DNA of 64,000 nucleotides from Deltaproteobacteria bacterium (GTDB lineage Bacteria > Desulfobacterota > Dissulfuribacteria > Dissulfuribacterales > QOAL01), in the NCBI GenBank assembly GCA_026986785.1, contig JALSNW010000051.1:62001-126000 (forward strand), read 5' to 3'. A program made the position numbers and the translations under genes. Below, piece by piece: positions 62,009 to 64,000 of the stretch (position 1 is its first letter; each line of letters starts with the position of its first letter). Under the pieces are notes generated by a model. It was not told the origin of the DNA and did no database searches. It saw only the letters and a list, made by a program, of their open reading frames with translations.

Positions 62009-63868
62009 TTGATTTCCAGGCAGGATAAAATCAATAAAGGGGGGCCTTTGGCCTCCTTTTTATTTTTAGCCCTGTTGGGCAGCCATACTTTTTTCTCTGC
62101 TTTTTTTGTTTCTCCAATTGCTGCTGCCTCAGACACGATAAGTCTTGTCTATATCGAAGCAAATACTGGAGGGGGAAGTGGAGGGCATCTTGCGATAAGG
62201 ATAGATGAGTCGGTTTTTCATTTCCAATACCATCTAGATGGTTTTTTCAGACTGAAGCGAGATAGTTGGAGGCATTTTCGACTCGTCTACAACGATCTGG
62301 AGAATAGGTCATTGTTCTTGGCGGAGACACTGGTTGGGGCCGGGCCTTGTAAAAGATTAAAGGATCGCCTGTCAATGCTTCTCCTGGCACAGGATAGAAA
62401 TTTCGCTAATCTCGATATATTAAAAGACAATTACTCGTTTTTAAAATCCATGCAAACCACCGGCCATGTAATGGTGAGCATCAGGGCTTTGGGCCTTTTT
62501 AAAAGGCGGTCCCAGCTCTCATGTCCAGAGATGGCAAGGCTGAGACAGGAGGTGCTCTCACGACATGGAAGGCACTTTTTTGATATCTGTCTTAATGGCC
62601 TGGACAAGAAGATCAGACATGTTTGCCAAGGCCCATTTAAGGCGCGTCTGATCCTACCCAAGGCCAAGGCCGACTTTGTCCCACTGGTTCACACCAGTGC
62701 TCAGCAGCTGGCTGAACTTGTTGCCATGGAGGAGGCCTATAGAATACTGGATGGGGCCATCGCTGTAAAAGATGATGTCTTTATGGATGCAGGGAGGTAT
62801 CCTCCCTGTTTTCTCCAGGATCTCATTGTCCTTAGGCAGAGTGTCAAAGAGTCTATCACAAGACTCTTGAACTCCAACCGTCCTGACAAGGGTCCTGCAT
62901 TACTGGTAGAGTTGGCAAGATTCCAGGCCTTGGAAAGGAGCATAGAGACAGGCCACCTAATCGTTCTCGATCCGTTTCATGACGAGTCTCCCAGGGTGTC
63001 CTCAAGGGTATTTCTGGCAGACCGGGCCTCCATGGAGATGCTTCATGGAGATCTGAAGAGACGACTTTCATATAGATTGAGGACGCTTTGTGTCCAAGGG
63101 ATAAGGGATGAAGTCACCTATAACGGACTTGAGAATCTGACAGCACGTATGGTGGAACTTGAAAGAGGGCTCGAGTACGGCCTGCCAGTTAGGATATCGG
63201 ACGGGATCGATGTCCCATGTCGAAAGGATAATGTCGTTGTGGGGGGACATTTTTGTGTAATAGGAAAAGAGGCCCTGGACAGATCGAATGAAAATTACCG
63301 ACTTTATCTTGAGCGCCTGAGAGAGATCTATTCCTATGATCTCATAGATTCCAATTGTGTGACGGAGCTCTTGAAAGAGATAAGACAGGCCTTTGTCGTG
63401 AACAGCTCGGGCATGAAGTGCGATTCGGCTTATCTCGACCTGGTAAGTGATTTGTCCTTTGTCCCTTTCATGTCCTTTCGCTATTGGGTTACCCACATGG
63501 CTGTCCGCCGGGTGGTGTATATGCCGTCATTCAGGAAGAGGAGCCTCTCTGGGATGTACGAACATGACAATAGTCTCAAGGTTTATCTTAGGGAGTCTAA
63601 CACCCTTACATCCAGCATCTATAGGCCAAAGCCTGAAGATACCAGCTTCCTGTTTTTTACAGACGATGTGTTCCTTGCCCGTCCGTTTTTCGGTGCTATT
63701 AATACTGCATGGGGGATTTTGAACATGGCGACAGGCCTGGTGTTTATCCCCATTGATCATGGATCGAGATTTGGCCAGGGTTTTTGGGGCATGCTCTACA
63801 GCCTGCCGGAGCTCGTTTTTTCCAACATAAGAAAGGGGAGTTTTACATGGACAGGTGTTGCTGAGTAA
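62009..63868 (+). CDS. DUF4105-like envelope protein (permuted NlpC/P60-type fold suspected)
   Basis: 619 residues. The start codon is TTG at 62009, with AAGGAAGG 8 bases upstream. An N-terminal export segment ends near PIAAA. The conserved parts resemble DUF4105: SGGHLAIRIDESVFHFQY with His60 near the start, and YDLIDSNCVTELLKEI with a cysteine near residue 450. His-before-Cys order fits a circularly permuted papain-like fold, as in LRAT-type acyltransferases. Some DUF4105 proteins have been linked to lipoprotein N-acylation. Membrane-associated helices occur near the C-terminus (GAINTAWGILNMATGLVFI). Enzymatic role inferred only. Confidence 0.68.
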   Translation: MISRQDKINKGGPLASFLFLALLGSHTFFSAFFVSPIAAASDTISLVYIEANTGGGSGGHLAIRIDESVFHFQYHLDGFFRLKRDSWRHFRLVYNDLENRSLFLAETLVGAGPCKRLKDRLSMLLLAQDRNFANLDILKDNYSFLKSMQTTGHVMVSIRALGLFKRRSQLSCPEMARLRQEVLSRHGRHFFDICLNGLDKKIRHVCQGPFKARLILPKAKADFVPLVHTSAQQLAELVAMEEAYRILDGAIAVKDDVFMDAGRYPPCFLQDLIVLRQSVKESITRLLNSNRPDKGPALLVELARFQALERSIETGHLIVLDPFHDESPRVSSRVFLADRASMEMLHGDLKRRLSYRLRTLCVQGIRDEVTYNGLENLTARMVELERGLEYGLPVRISDGIDVPCRKDNVVVGGHFCVIGKEALDRSNENYRLYLERLREIYSYDLIDSNCVTELLKEIRQAFVVNSSGMKCDSAYLDLVSDLSFVPFMSFRYWVTHMAVRRVVYMPSFRKRSLSGMYEHDNSLKVYLRESNTLTSSIYRPKPEDTSFLFFTDDVFLARPFFGAINTAWGILNMATGLVFIPIDHGSRFGQGFWGMLYSLPELVFSNIRKGSFTWTGVAE

Positions 63869-64000
63869 GGAGAAAGAGGCAATCATTGATTTGGGCAGGT
63901 GATTGGATGGTAAGGCTTTCATTTTTGTGGTAACTCTTCATTGGAAAAATGGAAGGTTTGTTTGTTGCTCATGAATAATCACTATGGGAAATATTAGGAA

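Overview
The window looks like a chromosomal segment of an anaerobic, diderm, sulfur- or metal-respiring bacterium, most likely a Desulfobacterota (former Deltaproteobacteria) lineage. The reasons are a 12-heme c-type cytochrome, a stand-alone NrfD/PsrC-type quinol-interacting membrane protein, a tungsten-type aldehyde:ferredoxin oxidoreductase, outer-membrane biogenesis genes (Pal, Skp, porin, PpiD) and several good sigma-54 promoters. The species cannot be named from sequence alone. No tRNA, rRNA, CRISPR array, insertion sequence or prophage was found.

Layout. 1-3.2 kb (minus): nitrogen operon amt-amt-glnB-(glnD, cut by the window edge) behind a sigma-54 promoter. 3.5-6.8 kb (plus): pal, skp, transketolase. 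6.9-9.8 kb (minus): an outer-membrane beta-barrel protein and DAHP synthase. 9.9-18.6 kb (minus): a tightly packed operon ppiD - PHP phosphoesterase - peptide ABC transporter binding protein and two permeases (no ATPases) - recD2. 18.7-21.4 kb (minus): a PP-loop tRNA thiolase-like gene and recN. 21.5-25.2 kb (minus): nrfD-like gene and AOR, separated by 620 bases holding two copies of a palindrome. 25.5-26.8 kb: glycine-zipper lipoprotein and a DJ-1/PfpI protein. 26.8-35.4 kb (minus): complete recC-recB-recD operon. 35.7-39.8 kb (plus): dodecaheme cytochrome and an FN3/malectin-like/PKD secreted protein with a perfect 294-bp internal repeat.

39.8-57.4 kb is a surface-polysaccharide region. 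It holds a frameshifted GT2, a 1526-residue three-module glycosyltransferase, a TuaH-like glycosyltransferase, UDP-GlcNAc 2-epimerase, Wzm/Wzt O-antigen ABC exporter, an LpxL-like acyltransferase, a TylF-like and a second methyltransferase, and an FG-GAP lipoprotein. A block of secreted proteins (CAP domain, lipoprotein, strongly expressed Cys-containing protein) sits inside it. 57.4-63.9 kb: a parvulin, a GEVED/PKD metalloprotease, and a lipoprotein plus DUF4105-like pair.

The most interesting pattern is that sigma-54 (GG-N10-GC) promoters precede not only the ammonium operon but also three unrelated secreted-protein genes (FN3/malectin, CAP, metalloprotease) and perhaps the cytochrome. This suggests a co-regulated exoprotein set. 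The 344-residue secreted protein at 50084-51118, with its strong expression signals and no family I recognise, is the best candidate for an undescribed surface component.
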